DNA of 64,000 nucleotides from Rallus limicola (GCA_022605955.1 JAKCOZ010000022.1:1116001-1180000), one strand, 5' to 3'. Counted from the stretch's first letter, positions 43,752 to 55,600 are shown. Translations and numbers: made by a program. Notes: a model not told the origin generated them from the letters alone.

Positions 43752-43811
43752 ATGCCCATCGGCGGCCCCCGCGGCCGGTACCCCCGCCTCCAGATGCCCT
43801 GTCTGCGCAAG
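43752..43811 (+). CDS. RGS11: RGS11 coding exon 1
   Basis: 20 codons, [20 protein letters not shown], donor GTGAGC. A GTG-initiated extension upstream is CpG-island sequence and is not used. An in-frame second Met (QMPCLRK) could be an alternative start. Confidence 0.88.
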
Positions 43812-46800
43812 GTGAGCCGCCACCGGCACCGTCCCCACGGGGAGCGGACACCCCTCCGAACCGGGCGGCAGTCAGCCGGCACGGTGCCGAGAACAGCGGG
43901 AACCGAGGACCGAGAGGACCAGGGCGCTGGGACCGTTTGGGACCGGGCGCTGGGATCGGGGGGACGGGGCACCGGCGCTCCGGTGGGCAACGCGGGCACC
44001 GGGGGGGCGGGCACCTCCGGCGGCACGGGCGCCCGGATCGTCGGGACCCGGGTACCGGCACCATCCCGAGTGCCGCGGGACGGCGGACATCACCCCGGCC
44101 CCGGGCGCCGCCCCACGCGGGGACACCGCCGGCAGCTCCCCGGGCTCCGTGCTCAGCCCCTGCCCCTGCCACAGCAGCGCTCGCTCCCCGCAGCCGGGGC
44201 TCCGCGGGCAAGGGCTGCGGGCGGGCTGGGTGTCCGCGCCTCCGGCACCGCACCGGCCCCGGCTGCTGGGTGCCCCGCGGGGGTGCCGGGCTGTGCCCGG
44301 GCCAGGCACTACGTACCCCAGGTCAGGCTGCGGGGTGCCGGGCTGCCTCTGGGATGGTTACGGGGTGCTCCGGGGCAGGGTGGGGGGAGCCGGGCTGTGC
44401 CCAGGCCGGGGGCTGAGCGTGGCGAGGGCTTGCCTGGCAGATGGAGCGGATGATCGTCAGTATGCAGGACCCTGACATGGGCATCAAGATGAGGAACCAG
44501 CGCCTGCTCATCACCGTCATCCCCCATGCCATGACAGGTGGGTCCCAGTGGTGGGGTGGCCCGTGAGGCACACGGGGCGGGGGATGCATGGGGGTGCTCC
44601 CCAGGCAGCGCCCAGCACCCAGCCCCGTGTCACCCAGTGCCACTCGCTTCCCCGCAGCCTCGGGTGCTCAAGTGCTGCAGCTGGGATCAATTATGCATCG
44701 TCTGAGTGGGGCGGGTGCTGGCTGGGGCAGGAGGCCCAGCATGTCCTTGGTGGGGGCCTCGTCACCCCATGTGACCCCCTTGGCACCTGCTGTGCTGTGC
44801 CAGGGTGCCCCGGGTCCTGGGGGGGGGGAGAACCCCATCACCCCCCACTAACACTGCCTTGCTCCCCAGGGAATGACATCGTGGAGTGGCTCATCCAGAA
44901 GTACGGCATCTCTGAGGAAGGTGAGCACACTCCAGCGTGGGCAGCCACCACCATGGGGCTGACTGGGGCTGCGGAGCCCCTGGGCAGCCCCTGCTCCTGT
45001 CCCTGCTCCCCCAGAGTCACTGCACCTCGGCAACCTCATCGTGAAGCACGGCTACATCTACCCCCTCAAAGACCCCCGCAGTCTGGTGCTGCGGGCAGAT
45101 GAGTCACCCTACCGCTTCCAGGTACAGCCCCACCAGCAGCGCGGGTACTTGGGTGTCCCCATAGCTGGGCACTGTGTTCCCCCATGGGGTACGTCTCAGC
45201 TGCTCTCCCTGCTCCCTCCAGACCCCATACTTCTGGACCAGCACCAAGTGGCCGGCTACGGAGCTGGACTACGGTAGGTGACACCGTGCCACTGGCACCG
45301 GGCTGCAGCCACTGCTCAGCTCCCACTGAGGTTCTGCCGATCTACCTGCAGCCATTTACCTGGCCAAGAAGAACATCCGCAAGCAGGGCGACCTGATTGA
45401 GCACGAGAAGGTGAGCGGTGCCCTCCTCACAGCTGTGATGAGCTGTGTGTCTCAGCTCATCTGGGATTGGGGGGCTCACCCCTGGGGTGCTGGAAGGGTG
45501 GTGGGACCTGGAGGCAGGTGAGGGGACGTCTGTCACTGCCACCGCTGCTGCTCCCCAGGACAATTACAACCTGCTGCACAAGCGCATCAACCACACGTGG
45601 GACTTTGTGGTGATGCAGGCACGGGAACAACTCCGGTGAGTGCTGCCACACCCCAGGAGCCGCTAGGCATGGATCACCCTTGGGTGCTGGCACAGGTGTG
45701 GGGGTGCCAGCGCCTCCCCTCTGCCTTTGCACGACCAGGGCGGCCAAGCAGCGGAGAAAGGGTGACCGCATCGTCATCGACTGCCAGGAGCAGGCATACT
45801 GGCTTGTTAACCGGCCTCCGGTAAGGATAAGCTGCGGGTGGGGGCAAAGGGTGCCAGGCTGGTGGGTGCAGCCCTGGGGAGCACCCTGGTTTGGGGGGAG
45901 CAGGGCTGGGGGTCCCGCCAGCCCCCGGCGCCATGCTATCATTGCAGCCGGGAGCCCCCAACGTGCTGGAGCAGGGTCCTGAGCGCAGGAATCGCCACAC
46001 CACCCGTGTCCAGCTGGTGAGTGGGGGGCCAGACAACCCCCGGGCTGCCAGTGGGCACAGGGTGCACCCACCCATGCATGCTGGGGTGCTGAGCTGCCTC
46101 AGTGGGTGCCCAGCCATCCCACCCCAGGCTATACCCATGTGTTTTGTGGGGGGTTGAGGGGGGGGGAACATGACTCTGCTAACATCCCTTGTGTCCTGCC
46201 TGTCCCCCACCCAGCTGAGCTGGGGAATCCCTGTGTTTGTCTGTGTCCTCATCTTCCCTCCACACCAGTCCTGGCACCCCAGGGCACCTGCAGATGCCCC
46301 TGAGCCCTTTCCCGTGTCCTCACCCCACTAACGCCGTCCCGGCCCCCCGCCTGGCCCCTCACTAACTGCCCACTTTCTCTTCTCTGCGCCCTGTGCTGTG
46401 TCCTCTGCCCACGTAAGTGTCACTAACCCAAGGTCGGTGCCTGGGTGGGGGGTGGATGCTGGGGTTCACCCCATAGACCGTGCTGGCTCAGCCAGGAGGG
46501 GTGTGGGGATGAGGCTGGAGGCCATGCGGATGGGCCATGGGGTGCCTGGCCAAGACGAGGGACTTCGCCCACAGCAGCACTAGGCAGGGCTGGTGGACGC
46601 GACGTCCCGGCTCTGCCCTGGCTTCACCTGGCCCCACGTATCTCTTGCAGACCAAGAACATGGATTACTACAAGCGGGAGGTGAGCGGGGTGAGACATGG
46701 GGGCGGCTCCTGGGCACGGGCTGCCAGGCCCCCCTGACATGTCCCCTGTGGCCATCCCTAGATTGAGTACTGCAGGAAGGCCATGGCCAGGACCAGGGTG

Positions 46801-48447
46801 AAGTCCTCCATCTGCCTCGAGGGGTGAGTGGTTGGCGGCCGCGAGCAGGGTCCCTGTCAGGGCGATGGGGACACCAGCATCCCCCTTGCTGCCATTGCTC
46901 TCAGCGGGGAGCAGAGCTGAGGCTCCCCGGGGTCACTGCGGAGCCCGAGCACATCCCCATCATGTCCCTGCGGTGGCTGAGGACAGTGGCAGCAGCAGGA
47001 TGGGGGTTCTGGCCGCCTCCAGCCACCGCTCCTGGCAGGTACATCAAGTTCAATGAGCAGTATGTGCCCCACGACCCCATCATGTCCGGCTGTCTGCCCA
47101 GCAACCCCTGGATCACGGATGACACCACGTACTGGGCCATGAATGCCCCCACGTAAGCACCCGTGCGGGGCTGCCAGCTGCTGACCCCAGCCCACAGGAC
47201 GGGGTGTGGGGTCACACAGGTGAGCTGCAGGCTGGCTGCTGCCAGCCGTGACGCCGGTGTCCTCACAGGGTGCCAACCCCCACGAAGCTGCGTGTGGAGC
47301 GCTGGGGCTTCAACTTCAGTGAGCTCCTCACCGACCCCCTGGGCCGGGCACAGCTCCTCGACTTCCTCAAGAAGGAGTTCAGTGGTGAGCAGCTTGGCCT
47401 CACATCCCCCAACCCAGTGCTCCACCTCAGTACCCCAAACCCACCGCCCCATCCCAGCACCTCCAGACTCACCAAATCCACCACCGTGTCCAGGTATCAC
47501 CTAACCCACTGCCCCGTCACAGAAGCACCACACTCACTGTCCCATCCCAGCATCATCCCCTCCCATCCTGGCATCCCCAAACCTACCACCACATCCCCAC
47601 ATTCCAGCCACTCTTGACAAATCTGTCCTGGCAGCCCCCGACCCATCACTCCCCGCCAGCAGCTCCGTCCCTGAGGGTTCGGTCTCATAGCTGTCTGGGC
47701 TGTGGAGCTGGAGGCCATATCCCTATGCCTGGTACCCTGTCCCCCTCCCCAGCCGAGAACCTGAGCTTCTGGGAGGCGTGTGAGGAGCTGCGCTACGGGG
47801 AGCAGTCCCGCATCCCTGAGATTGTGGACTCCATCTACCAGTGAGTGGCAGTGGGGTGAGGGTTTGGGGAGCTGTGGTTTGTGGGGGTCAGCAGGCCATC
47901 ATCGTGCTTCGTCCCACCGTGGGGCTGGGTGCTCACCACCGGCCGTGGCTCCCCAGGCAGTTCCTGGCACCTGGGGCCACACGCTGGGTGAACATCGACA
48001 GCAAGACCATGGAGCGGACGCTGGAGGGCATCAAGACGCCCCACCGCTACGTGATGGACGACGCCCAGATGCACATCTACATGCTGATGAAGAAGGTGGG
48101 TGAGGGCAGGATTAGGCAGGGCAGGGTTGGGTTGGGCAGGAGCCTGATGCCACTTGCTCGCTCAGGACTCCTACCCACGGTTCCTCAAGTCTGAGCTCTA
48201 CAGGAACCTCCTGGCCGAGGCCGTCATCCCTCCGGAGACCAAGAAGCGGTGAGGGCACGGGCCAGATCCCCCGGGGCGCTGGGGTGGTCCCGGCCGGCGC
48301 TGACCCCTCTCTGCCCACAGGGTCTTTCCCTTCATGCGCAAGCAGCGTCACTCCAGCCCCAGCCCTGCTCTGCTCCTGCCAGTGGGTGATGCCGAGGAGA
48401 GGAGCAGGGGCCCCGCGGCTGCCCCTGTCCCTGAGGAGGAGAGCTGA
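43752..48447 (+). CDS. RGS11: RGS11 (regulator of G-protein signalling 11), complete, 17 coding exons
   Basis: Join of 43752-43811, 44441-44537, 44870-44920, 45015-45121, 45222-45273, 45352-45410, 45559-45635, 45739-45820, 45948-46016, 46651-46680, 46762-46823, 47039-47152, 47269-47384, 47753-47840, 47957-48095, 48166-48248 and 48321-48447: 1413 bases, 470 residues and a stop, all phases consistent (human about 467). R7-group RGS proteins bind G-beta-5 and speed GTP hydrolysis on G-alpha-i/o, notably in retina and brain. Domains: DEP (about 30-120), linker/DHEX (about 120-218), GGL (about 219-285, [13 protein letters not shown] to NPWITDD) and RGS (about 300-428, [14 protein letters not shown] to [12 protein letters not shown]). 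The Met at 43752 gives [20 protein letters not shown], matching the family N terminus. It diverges from ARHGDIG and converges on FAM234A. The order on this block and short tail favour RGS11 over RGS9. Confidence 0.96.
43812..44440 (+). other. RGS11: RGS11 intron 1
   Basis: 629 bp of CpG-rich sequence continuing the island. The long open frame across it is a compositional artefact. Confidence 0.75.
44441..44537 (+). CDS. RGS11: RGS11 coding exon 2
   Basis: 97 bp after ttgcctggcag: [20 protein letters not shown], then [12 protein letters not shown]. Start of the DEP domain. Confidence 0.96.
44538..44869 (+). other. RGS11: RGS11 intron 2
   Basis: 332 bp. No feature recognised beyond the splice sites and a short G run near 44820. 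Confidence 0.7.
44870..44920 (+). CDS. RGS11: RGS11 coding exon 3
   Basis: 51 bp: [20 protein letters not shown] helix. Confidence 0.96.
45015..45121 (+). CDS. RGS11: RGS11 coding exon 4
   Basis: 107 bp: [20 protein letters not shown], then [16 protein letters not shown]. End of the DEP domain. Confidence 0.96.
45222..45273 (+). CDS. RGS11: RGS11 coding exon 5
   Basis: 52 bp: [17 protein letters not shown]. The TPYFWPS/T-type motif is characteristic of R7 RGS proteins. Confidence 0.95.
45352..45410 (+). CDS. RGS11: RGS11 coding exon 6
   Basis: 59 bp: [20 protein letters not shown]. Confidence 0.95.
45559..45635 (+). CDS. RGS11: RGS11 coding exon 7
   Basis: 77 bp: [20 protein letters not shown], then AREQL and a split Arg codon. 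DHEX helical extension. Confidence 0.95.
45739..45820 (+). CDS. RGS11: RGS11 coding exon 8
   Basis: 82 bp: [20 protein letters not shown], then WLVNRPP. Confidence 0.95.
45948..46016 (+). CDS. RGS11: RGS11 coding exon 9
   Basis: 69 bp, 23 codons: [20 protein letters not shown] then VQL. Weakly conserved linker before the GGL domain. Confidence 0.93.
46017..46650 (+). other. RGS11: RGS11 intron 9
   Basis: 634 bp before the 30-bp micro-exon. C/T-rich. A perfect GTAAGT at 46415 lacks a paired acceptor and in-frame exon, so no extra exon is called. Confidence 0.65.
46651..46680 (+). CDS. RGS11: RGS11 coding exon 10 (30-bp micro-exon)
   Basis: 10 codons, [10 protein letters not shown], between tctcttgcag and GTGAGC. 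Too short for ordinary ORF detection, but both splice sites and the family alignment support it. Confidence 0.92.
46762..46823 (+). CDS. RGS11: RGS11 coding exon 11
   Basis: 62 bp: [23 protein letters not shown] domain, the G-beta-5 contact region. Confidence 0.95.
47039..47152 (+). CDS. RGS11: RGS11 coding exon 12
   Basis: 114 bp: [20 protein letters not shown], then [18 protein letters not shown]. The NPW motif closes the GGL domain. Confidence 0.96.
47269..47384 (+). CDS. RGS11: RGS11 coding exon 13 (RGS domain start)
   Basis: 116 bp: [20 protein letters not shown], then DFLKKEFS. First helices of the RGS domain. Confidence 0.96.
47400..47650. repeat. Degenerate C/A-rich tandem repeat in RGS11 intron 13
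   Basis: Repeated ccccatcccagcaccncca-like phrases about 30-40 bases apart fill most of the 368-bp intron. Confidence 0.6.
47753..47840 (+). CDS. RGS11: RGS11 coding exon 14
   Basis: 88 bp: [20 protein letters not shown]. ENLxFWxAC is the core RGS-domain motif contacting G-alpha. Confidence 0.97.
47957..48095 (+). CDS. RGS11: RGS11 coding exon 15
   Basis: 139 bp: [20 protein letters not shown], then [13 protein letters not shown]. Confidence 0.97.
48166..48248 (+). CDS. RGS11: RGS11 coding exon 16 (RGS domain end)
   Basis: 83 bp: [20 protein letters not shown] then [16 protein letters not shown] ends the RGS domain. Confidence 0.97.
48321..48447 (+). CDS. RGS11: RGS11 coding exon 17, C-terminal tail
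   Basis: 127 bp: [20 protein letters not shown], then an acidic tail ending EEES and TGA (48445-48447). Confidence 0.96.
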
Positions 48448-48737
48448 GGGCCCCATCTCCCTGTCAATCTGGGCCAGCCCAGTGCCCTCCAGCTCAGCTG
48501 CAGCCCCTGCCCAGCACGCCCAGCCCCGCCGCAGGACCCTGCCGGCAGTAGCACTGAAGGAAGAAGCCATACACCCCCCAGCAGCCCCCCACCCCAGCCA
48601 GGCTGGCCCCATGCAGCCCCTGCTCACATCCCCACACCCTCCTCTCCCTTGGGAAGCCCCTACCCAGCCGGCCTGGTGCGGGGTCACCCCTCTCTCCAAC
48701 TACCCCCACCCCAGGCACAAGCTGCGGGGACAATAAA
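48448..48737 (+). other. RGS11: RGS11 3' UTR
   Basis: About 290 bases, C-rich, ending at the AATAAA at 48732. Confidence 0.8.
48732..48737 (+). terminator. RGS11: RGS11 polyadenylation signal AATAAA
   Basis: Canonical hexamer 285 bases after the stop, followed by a T/G-rich element (ctgtgttttttgg) about 30 bases on. Confidence 0.85.
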
Positions 48738-48764
48738 GCCCCCGTGGGGGAACAACTGCAGCTC

Positions 48765-49925
48765 CTGTGTTTTTTGGGGAGGAGGGAACAGGTGGTGGCT
48801 GGGGGGTGGGAGAGCACAGAGTGGTAGCCACCCCACTGCAGCAAGCCCTGCAGTGCTCGGGCGGGGGGCACAGCCACCACCCACAGTTCTGCTTATGCTG
48901 AGGGGCCCAATCAGACCTCTGCTGCTCTCCTGGCACGGCTGAGCTGGCACTTGGGGCCCTGCAGCACCAGTGCACCCCTGTACAGCGCCACAGGGGGAGG
49001 AAAAGGCCTTTTGAGGAGGATGGGGTGCACGGCTAGCCAGCAAATGCAGGCTGTGAGGGCACCACGGGCTGGCACAAGCACACAGGAGGCAGGGCTGGGG
49101 GTGGCTGGGGCACCAGGCAGGGGGGCTGGGGCTGGCAGGGGCACCAGGCAGGGGGGCTGGCAGCTGAGTTGCCCTCCTGGCCTGTTAATCCGAGCAGAGA
49201 CAGAGGATCTGGCGACAGGATTATTCTCTTCCCTAGAGCCAAGCCCCAGCTGCAGGGGATTATTGGTTATATAAAGGAGAGGGGGGCTGGTGCCCGCCCA
49301 TGCCCAGCCCTGGACCCCAGCCCCTGCGCTGCCAAGTAGCCCCCGGCCGCCCCCAGGCAGCACGTGGCATTGACATGCAGGGTGCTGGGGACCGCAGCAT
49401 CCTTCCCTCCTGCAGAGCTGGGGCCCCCCAGCCCGGAGCAGGGGCCGTTTCACAGCTCAGGGCCAGGGCAGGTGGAGGGGCTTTGGGGCAGGGACACTGC
49501 AGGAGCCTCGGACGCAGGATGGAGCTGGGGATGGCAGTGCTGGCAGCCACTGGGCAGTGACAGATGGTTCCACGGTCCAGGAGTCAGCGCCCGCCGCACA
49601 TCTCCCTCCAGCTTGATCCAAATCCCAGCCCTGGAGTGAGATTTTCATGCTGCTGGACTGCACCAGGAACCCGGGGTGTAAAACCAGGTCACGGAGCCCC
49701 AAGCAGGGGCAGGGAGGGGCTGCCCCAGCCCCGTTACCTAACTCCAGCCTCCCTCCCCACACTCCCTTCTCTCCACAGCTGCAGCTGGGCTGAGCCTTCA
49801 AAGCATCACCAGAACAGCCGACAGGTCCCTCCAAAAAGCAGGTTTCTGCCTTCAGGGGGTCACACAAAGGGCTGCCAAAATACTGCAAAGTCCTGCCCAA
49901 CCTCAGGCGCGACACGGAGATGCAA
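48765..49925. other. Intergenic region between convergent RGS11 and FAM234A
   Basis: GC-rich. Contains a tandem duplication of a roughly 32-base ggggcaccaggcaggggggc unit at about 49108-49160. No exon or element recognised. Confidence 0.6.
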
Positions 49926-49941
49926 ACAATGCAAAAGAGGA

Positions 49942-49947
49942 TTTATT
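49942..49947 (-). terminator. FAM234A: FAM234A candidate polyadenylation signal AATAAA
   Basis: The + strand TTTATT (AATAAA on the - strand) is followed on the - strand by a T/G-rich stretch (ttttgcattgtttgc). Confidence 0.55.
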
Positions 49948-52412
49948 GGAACCGTCCCGGTCAGACCGAGTCCTGCGGGGCACAATCTGCAATAAGTTAA
50001 AGAACCAAACGGTCCGAGTGTTAAGAACCAGGCTGGCAGAGGACATGGTGAGAGCTGCCATTGCCCCCACCCTGTTATTGAGTCAAGGCACAAAGTCATT
50101 CATTAAACACTGCAAAGAAACCATCACGTGGGGAAATAAGCTGGGAAAGGACTTGCTGCGTTAGGAAGGTGCTGGGTTGGCACCGATGCGTTTAATGGAG
50201 CTGCCACAGGGAAATCTGCATTTCCAAAGTATCTGGAAACATTAATGGAGAACTTAAAACCAGAAAAGCACCCCCCACTCCCAAAACCCAAAGTCTAGCT
50301 CTCCTGAAGGAACATTCAGTGTGCCGATGGGAAAGGTCAGGTCTGGGGAGGGACCGGAGAAGGACTGCTGAGATGCTGCGAGGGTAGGGAGCGTATGGAG
50401 CAGGCACCTTGCTCCCTGCCAGGGGGATGCAGCAGAACACAACCTGCACCTAATGTTGGCACGCCAGCCTGGGGCTCCCATTGCCTGGCCCCTACTGCCA
50501 GGCTCCTGGCTCTGCCCCAGACTAAGCCAGGGGACAGAGCAGGGGAGCCCCCCCTGCCCCCCAGCAAACAGCTTGGGAAGCAAGGAACCGAGGGAAACCC
50601 AGTGTCTGGAGCCCGGGGTGCTCTGAGGGCTGTGGAGAGCTCTGCTGTGAGCATCCCTGGCTTCCCGCACAGCTGAGACACCCCAGGACCAGGCTCTGCT
50701 CATCCTACCTGGCCCCCATATCCCCTGGAGCTGGGGCACCCTCCAGGCTCCTGCCAGGCCAGCGGGAAGCAGGGGTAAGTGCCCAGGCTGGCTGCAGACA
50801 TGGCAGCACTTTTCGCTGCATGGCCATGTGAGCCGAGGCCGTGAGCACAGACCTGGGGGACAGCGGCTGCCAGAGCCAGGAGCTGCCACAGGAGAGGAAC
50901 CGAAGCTTGACCCCACACAACCCCGTTTAGGTTTCTCCTTCCACAGTATCTCTACATGCCCTGATGTGAAACCAGGTAAGGGGGGGCAATGTCTAACCCC
51001 TCCCTGGCATCACACAGCTTGAGGGGGCGTACTTTTAGGGCGTGTTTTCGATCCACTTTCCTCTCCCTCACCAGTCAGAGGGATGCCCAGCAGCCTGCAG
51101 GCAGGGCATGACTGCTGTGGGACCCTTCAGGCCCAGCAGCTGGTTCAAACTGGTTCTCCAGGCTTTGTACCTCATTCCTACAGCCCACCAAGGAGCGGGA
51201 CAGAGCACCCACCCCACACTGCAGCCCCCCTGCATCCCTGGCACCCACCCCGGCTCCTCTGGCAGCCAGGCCAGACAGAGAGAACAGCAGGTGAGGATTC
51301 TCACTTCAATTTGGAGGGCCAGGAAGGGGCACAGAGGTCTCTGCTACCAGGACAGCTCATGCCCGTTGTTTCCTTGCCCCGAGGGGCTCTCATCTGCCCC
51401 ACAGCCCGCACACCTCCTGACAGAGTGAATGGTGCCAGGGGAAGGCTCCTCAGCAGCCCTAAAAACTGGCAGAGGATTTGCAGGAGCGCTGGCATTGCTG
51501 CTTGGGCACAGGGGAGCAGCAAGCCCAGCTCCCAGGCAAGCTTAAAGCCTCATTCTACTCAAAAAATGTCCTATGTCCCCTGGCACCTCAAAACCAGCGG
51601 CAGTGGCGGCATCCGTTAATGGCAGGGACCAGCCTGCAGTGACTTGGGGTGGTTTCACACTCCCTATGGTCAGAGTGGGGCCAGAGAAGAAGGCTGGTGA
51701 GTAAATTGGGGGAGACCAGCTCCTGTGACATGTCCCAGCGCTGCACATCCTGGCTGAGAAGGAAGCAGCAGAGGGGATCAATGCAGGCCAGTGACTGCAG
51801 AGCAGGTCACAGGGGTGGCTCTCGTGAGAAAAGGCTGTTCTCTAATTAGAAAGACACTTTAATTTCACTCTTGCTGGCCCATGACACCAGGCACATCACT
51901 ACATGCACCCCACAGGGGCCCAAACCCAGGAGAGGGCAATGGCAAACCAACCTGCAGCCAAGCCCCGCTCCCACAGCCAGGAGAGCTGCACAGGACATCT
52001 ACCACCAGACACAGAAGCTCCAGTCCTCACACAAGCACCCAGGAAACAATCAGCTCCGGCATCCCCAGCAAGCGTGTTCTCCTCCTGACGCAGGCTGAGT
52101 CAGCACAGCTCTGCGGGCACAGGAGGAGTGAGGGGAAAGCCCTCTTCCCTGAGCTGACGACACTTCAGTGGTGGCCAAGCACTGAAGTCCCAGCAGCTCC
52201 AAGGACACATGCGCTGGCAGCTGCCCCCACAGCCCAGGCAGTCCCCCAAACACCAGGGGTGCTATCCCGCCAGCCACGCTTTGGTTTGGAGATCGAGAAA
52301 GGCAGCTTCCCGTTTGAAATCATGATCTGGGGTTGCTAAGAGCACGGCTGCAAGAGGAGAGGCAGCTCAGCAACACCGGGGCCAGGGCAGCCTCTCCCCC
52401 TCCTTTGGAAGC
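49942..52412 (-). other. FAM234A: FAM234A 3' UTR (inferred, about 2.5 kb)
   Basis: No exon of another gene is recognised between the stop and the only canonical - strand AATAAA. ATTAAA variants at 51863-51858 and 50196-50191 could give shorter forms. UTR extent is inferred. Confidence 0.55.
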
Positions 52413-52624
52413 TCACACTCGGCTCTGGAATCGCATCCTGTAGAGGCGGTCCCGGACGTACTGCTCGCTGTCCACAGCCACCTGGCTCAGCCAGATCACC
52501 CTGCTCTCAGAGACATCCTCCTTCAGCTTACGCTTCATCAGGGACACTGACCCTGGCTCCTCACCGGGCTGAGGTCCCCTCAACAGCACGTAGCAGGCGT
52601 GACGGCTCCGCTCAAACAGCGCAG
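52413..52624 (-). CDS. FAM234A: FAM234A last coding exon
   Basis: 212 bp after ctgccctgcag: [20 protein letters not shown], then [20 protein letters not shown] and YRMRFQSRV before TGA (52415-52413). Confidence 0.96.
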
Positions 52625-55600
52625 CTGCAGGGCAGAGCAGAGGCAGAAGCTCAGGCCAAGGTCTGTGTCCAGCCTGGCCACCAGACCCAATGCTGCATGC
52701 CCAGGGAGTCTGGGAGGCACCCCAAGGCCTCCTACACCTCCTCGCTGGGAGGAGAGGACTTACCACTGAACGCAACGATCTGGTCTGTGCTGTTGTGGAG
52801 CTCCAACAGGACATTGGTGTAGGAGGGATGGAAGAGATAGAGCTTCTGCAGAGGCAGTCGGGGTCTCTGAAACCGAGAGGACACTCTCAGGACACGGAGC
52901 CACACGCTGTCCTGGAGACAAGGCTAGCACAGTGCTCAGCAGTGCTCACGCTCCAGAGAACACATCCAGCCAGACACTTGTCTGTGTCTGCCCAGCTCAC
53001 CCTGTGTGATGCCACTAGTGCCAGTGTGGGGGCTGTGCCAACTGCTCAGTGCTCCCCCACCCCGTGCTCCCTGAAAACACCGGGGCTGCCGGCCACAGGC
53101 AGGAGAAGGGCATTTGCCTTGGGGCTGGCAGTTAGTGAGGAAGGGATGACAGCTCAGCTGGTGCTAGGGCATCCTCCAAAGGCTGCCCCAAAGGGCTCGG
53201 CACAGCAGCCCAGCCACTTGCCAAGGTTGCCCGAGGCTACCTTGGCACAGGGAGGGGATATTCACATGGCTGGGGGGATTCGCTGCGTGCAGCCCTGCTG
53301 CAGGACGCTCGGGCCAAGCAGCAGCAACTCCTGAGGTACCTACCAGCCAGCAGCCTCTTGCCTGGTGTACAGTATGGTACCACCCCGCGGCAGGGCGGGG
53401 ACTTTGTTCAGAGCCACCACGTCCCTTTTCTCTAAACAGCCAGGCAAAAGCTGTTGGTGCTACCACCAGCTGCTGTCAGGGGTGTTGCTATGGCCCCCAC
53501 AAGGACCCAGTGCAGACCAGATCACACACGAGGTCCGCTGACTTCTAGCATAACAGACTGCCCAGCGGCCCCACAGCCAGCGCGGGAGCCACGGTGTTAG
53601 TGGCACAGACAGACACGAACACATATGCTGGGAAAAGAGGGCAGAAAACAGTGACCATCGGCAGCACAACTCACCGTTTCGTTTCCTTCTGCCTGGTACT
53701 CGCCCCAGATGAGAAAGGTGGAGCGGTGATCAGCAGTAGAAAGTGTGGCTGGCCCAGGGCTCTCTGCTCTGGAGTTCAGATTCAGGTCCCACTGGACTGC
53801 TCCGGATCCGCTCTCAACAATCATAACCTAGCAGGGAAGAAAGCAAAGGAACTCAAAGAGCTACGAGGAGAAGTCAAGTCAGCTGTCTCTGCCCCACAGC
53901 ATCTATAGGAACCCATCTCTGACATGGGAGAAGATGAGGAAATGCCTGAAGCTGAGCATCACAGAGCTGCAAGGCCCAGGGTGGGTCACACAGGTTTTGC
54001 AGCTCCTTCATAGAATCATAGAATGGCATGGGTTGGAGGGGACCCCAAGGATCATAGAGCTCCAACCCCCCTGCCACAGGCAGGGCCACCAATCTCAGGC
54101 TGGATCTACAGCTCCTTCAAGGAGCTCAAAGTTCTGTCGCTGAAGCCTCTTGCTGAGAAGAGAATTAAAGTGCCTGAGCTGTCTTGAGTCACCTGTTGGA
54201 AGAGATCCTTTCCCAGCCCCAAGCTTTCTAAAATCAGCCAGAGGTAACACATCCCGACAGATGCCCTTGACTCAATGCCCGGCTGAGCCGAGACATGGGA
54301 AGAAAAGGGAAGTTCGAAGGAAGAAAGCTCAAACCTTCTTCCTGTTGGGTCCAATTCCACTCTCAAGGACAATGCCAAGAACATCAGGTTTGTAGTAGCC
54401 AAGCTGCGGCTCGCTACGGGAGAGAAAGAGAAGGTACAGATCACAACCCACCCTCACGGCTCAGGGATGCCTCGTCTTTTCAGAGCAGCCTCTATCCTCC
54501 CAGCATCTCTCCCAGTATGGGTCTCTGCTGCGTTCTGTCAGCCAGGTGTTGCACCCGGCTCAGAGCGTGGCCCTAAGACAGCCGTATCGCAGCAGGTGAC
54601 AGCAGAGTGAAGCACCAAGGCTTTGGGCTCCTCCTCCGCTTTGAAGCGGCACCTCGCATTTGCTAGCAGAGGACAGGAGCGCAGTAAGTGTGATCCAGGT
54701 GTGACCACGGAGCGGGCTGTCACGTGTCAAGCGGGGTGAAAAACAGTGTCTGCCAGGAGAAGGGTGCTGCTGGGAGCCTGGGAACACCTCACCCAGCCCA
54801 GCCTGGGAACACTACCTCATGACGTGGGACACGTTGAGGGTCCACAAAGCCTGAAGATTCTGTGCATTGATCAGCGTAGCCATCTCTGAGGTTACAACCA
54901 AGATGTTCTCCCGTGATCGCCCAGGAATTTTTGCCAGGTAGCGAATGTCCCCAGAGCTGCACAAGGACACAGGAATTACTACACTTGCTGGACCGTGGAT
55001 GGTTTTACTGTGGGGTTTGGGGGTTGTTTTTTTCCCCTGCACAGCAAATGCAAGTGGGAAATCCCAGCCTGCCTTCCCTCCTGTACCCTAAAACCCTGCC
55101 CCAGCCACCAACAACAGCCTCCTCCCCGACTTTTGGATGTGTTCCTAGCCTGAAAGCCATGTAAGCCAGGAAAGAACACAGCCACAACCATCATCCTGTC
55201 AGGAACATCAGGAGCCTCCAGTCCACCATCTCACACCTGAGAAGGGGTAAGCGGTGTGTGGCGTGGTCAATGCTCTTTTCCCACTGAGGGTTCTGCTCCA
55301 GGCTGGGAAGCTTCATTTCCATCCCAGTTGCTGCGCTGTAGAGGTCTTTCAGGGAATATGCGTACAAAGAGTTTTCTGTGGCAAGAAAAGCAAGAATGAG
55401 GGAGATAAGTAATCCTGCCCTTGATCTGAACTCTGTGAGTTTCCAGATCTGGCAGACTGACTGTATTTTTAGGGCTCGCATCACAGAGTTGTAGCAGTAT
55501 TTTGAGACTCAAGCCTGCTTTTGAATGCTTTTAGCATCTTATCTGTTCAGAATCCCAGAGTTCCACAGGAACCACTTGCTCTAAGTGACTGCCTAAACCT

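Larger units (their letters stand above)
42650..44150. promoter_or_regulatory. CpG island, divergent ARHGDIG/RGS11 promoter
   Basis: Dense CpG sequence spans both first exons. The two start codons (42824 on -, 43752 on +) are 927 bases apart and point away from each other. The block contains many GGGCGG/CCGCCC Sp1-type words and no obvious TATA box. Transcription starts are not determined; the island limits are by eye. Confidence 0.8.

Noticed and set aside
42662..44416. 584-residue open frame on the + strand across the CpG island
   Set aside because: Pro/Arg/Ala-rich translation of GC-rich promoter sequence crossing ARHGDIG exon 1 and RGS11 exon 1 in the wrong frame; no domain.
46402..46434. 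Possible extra RGS11 micro-exon ending at a perfect GTAAGT
   Set aside because: No AG acceptor with a pyrimidine tract close upstream, and exons 9 and 10 already join in frame.
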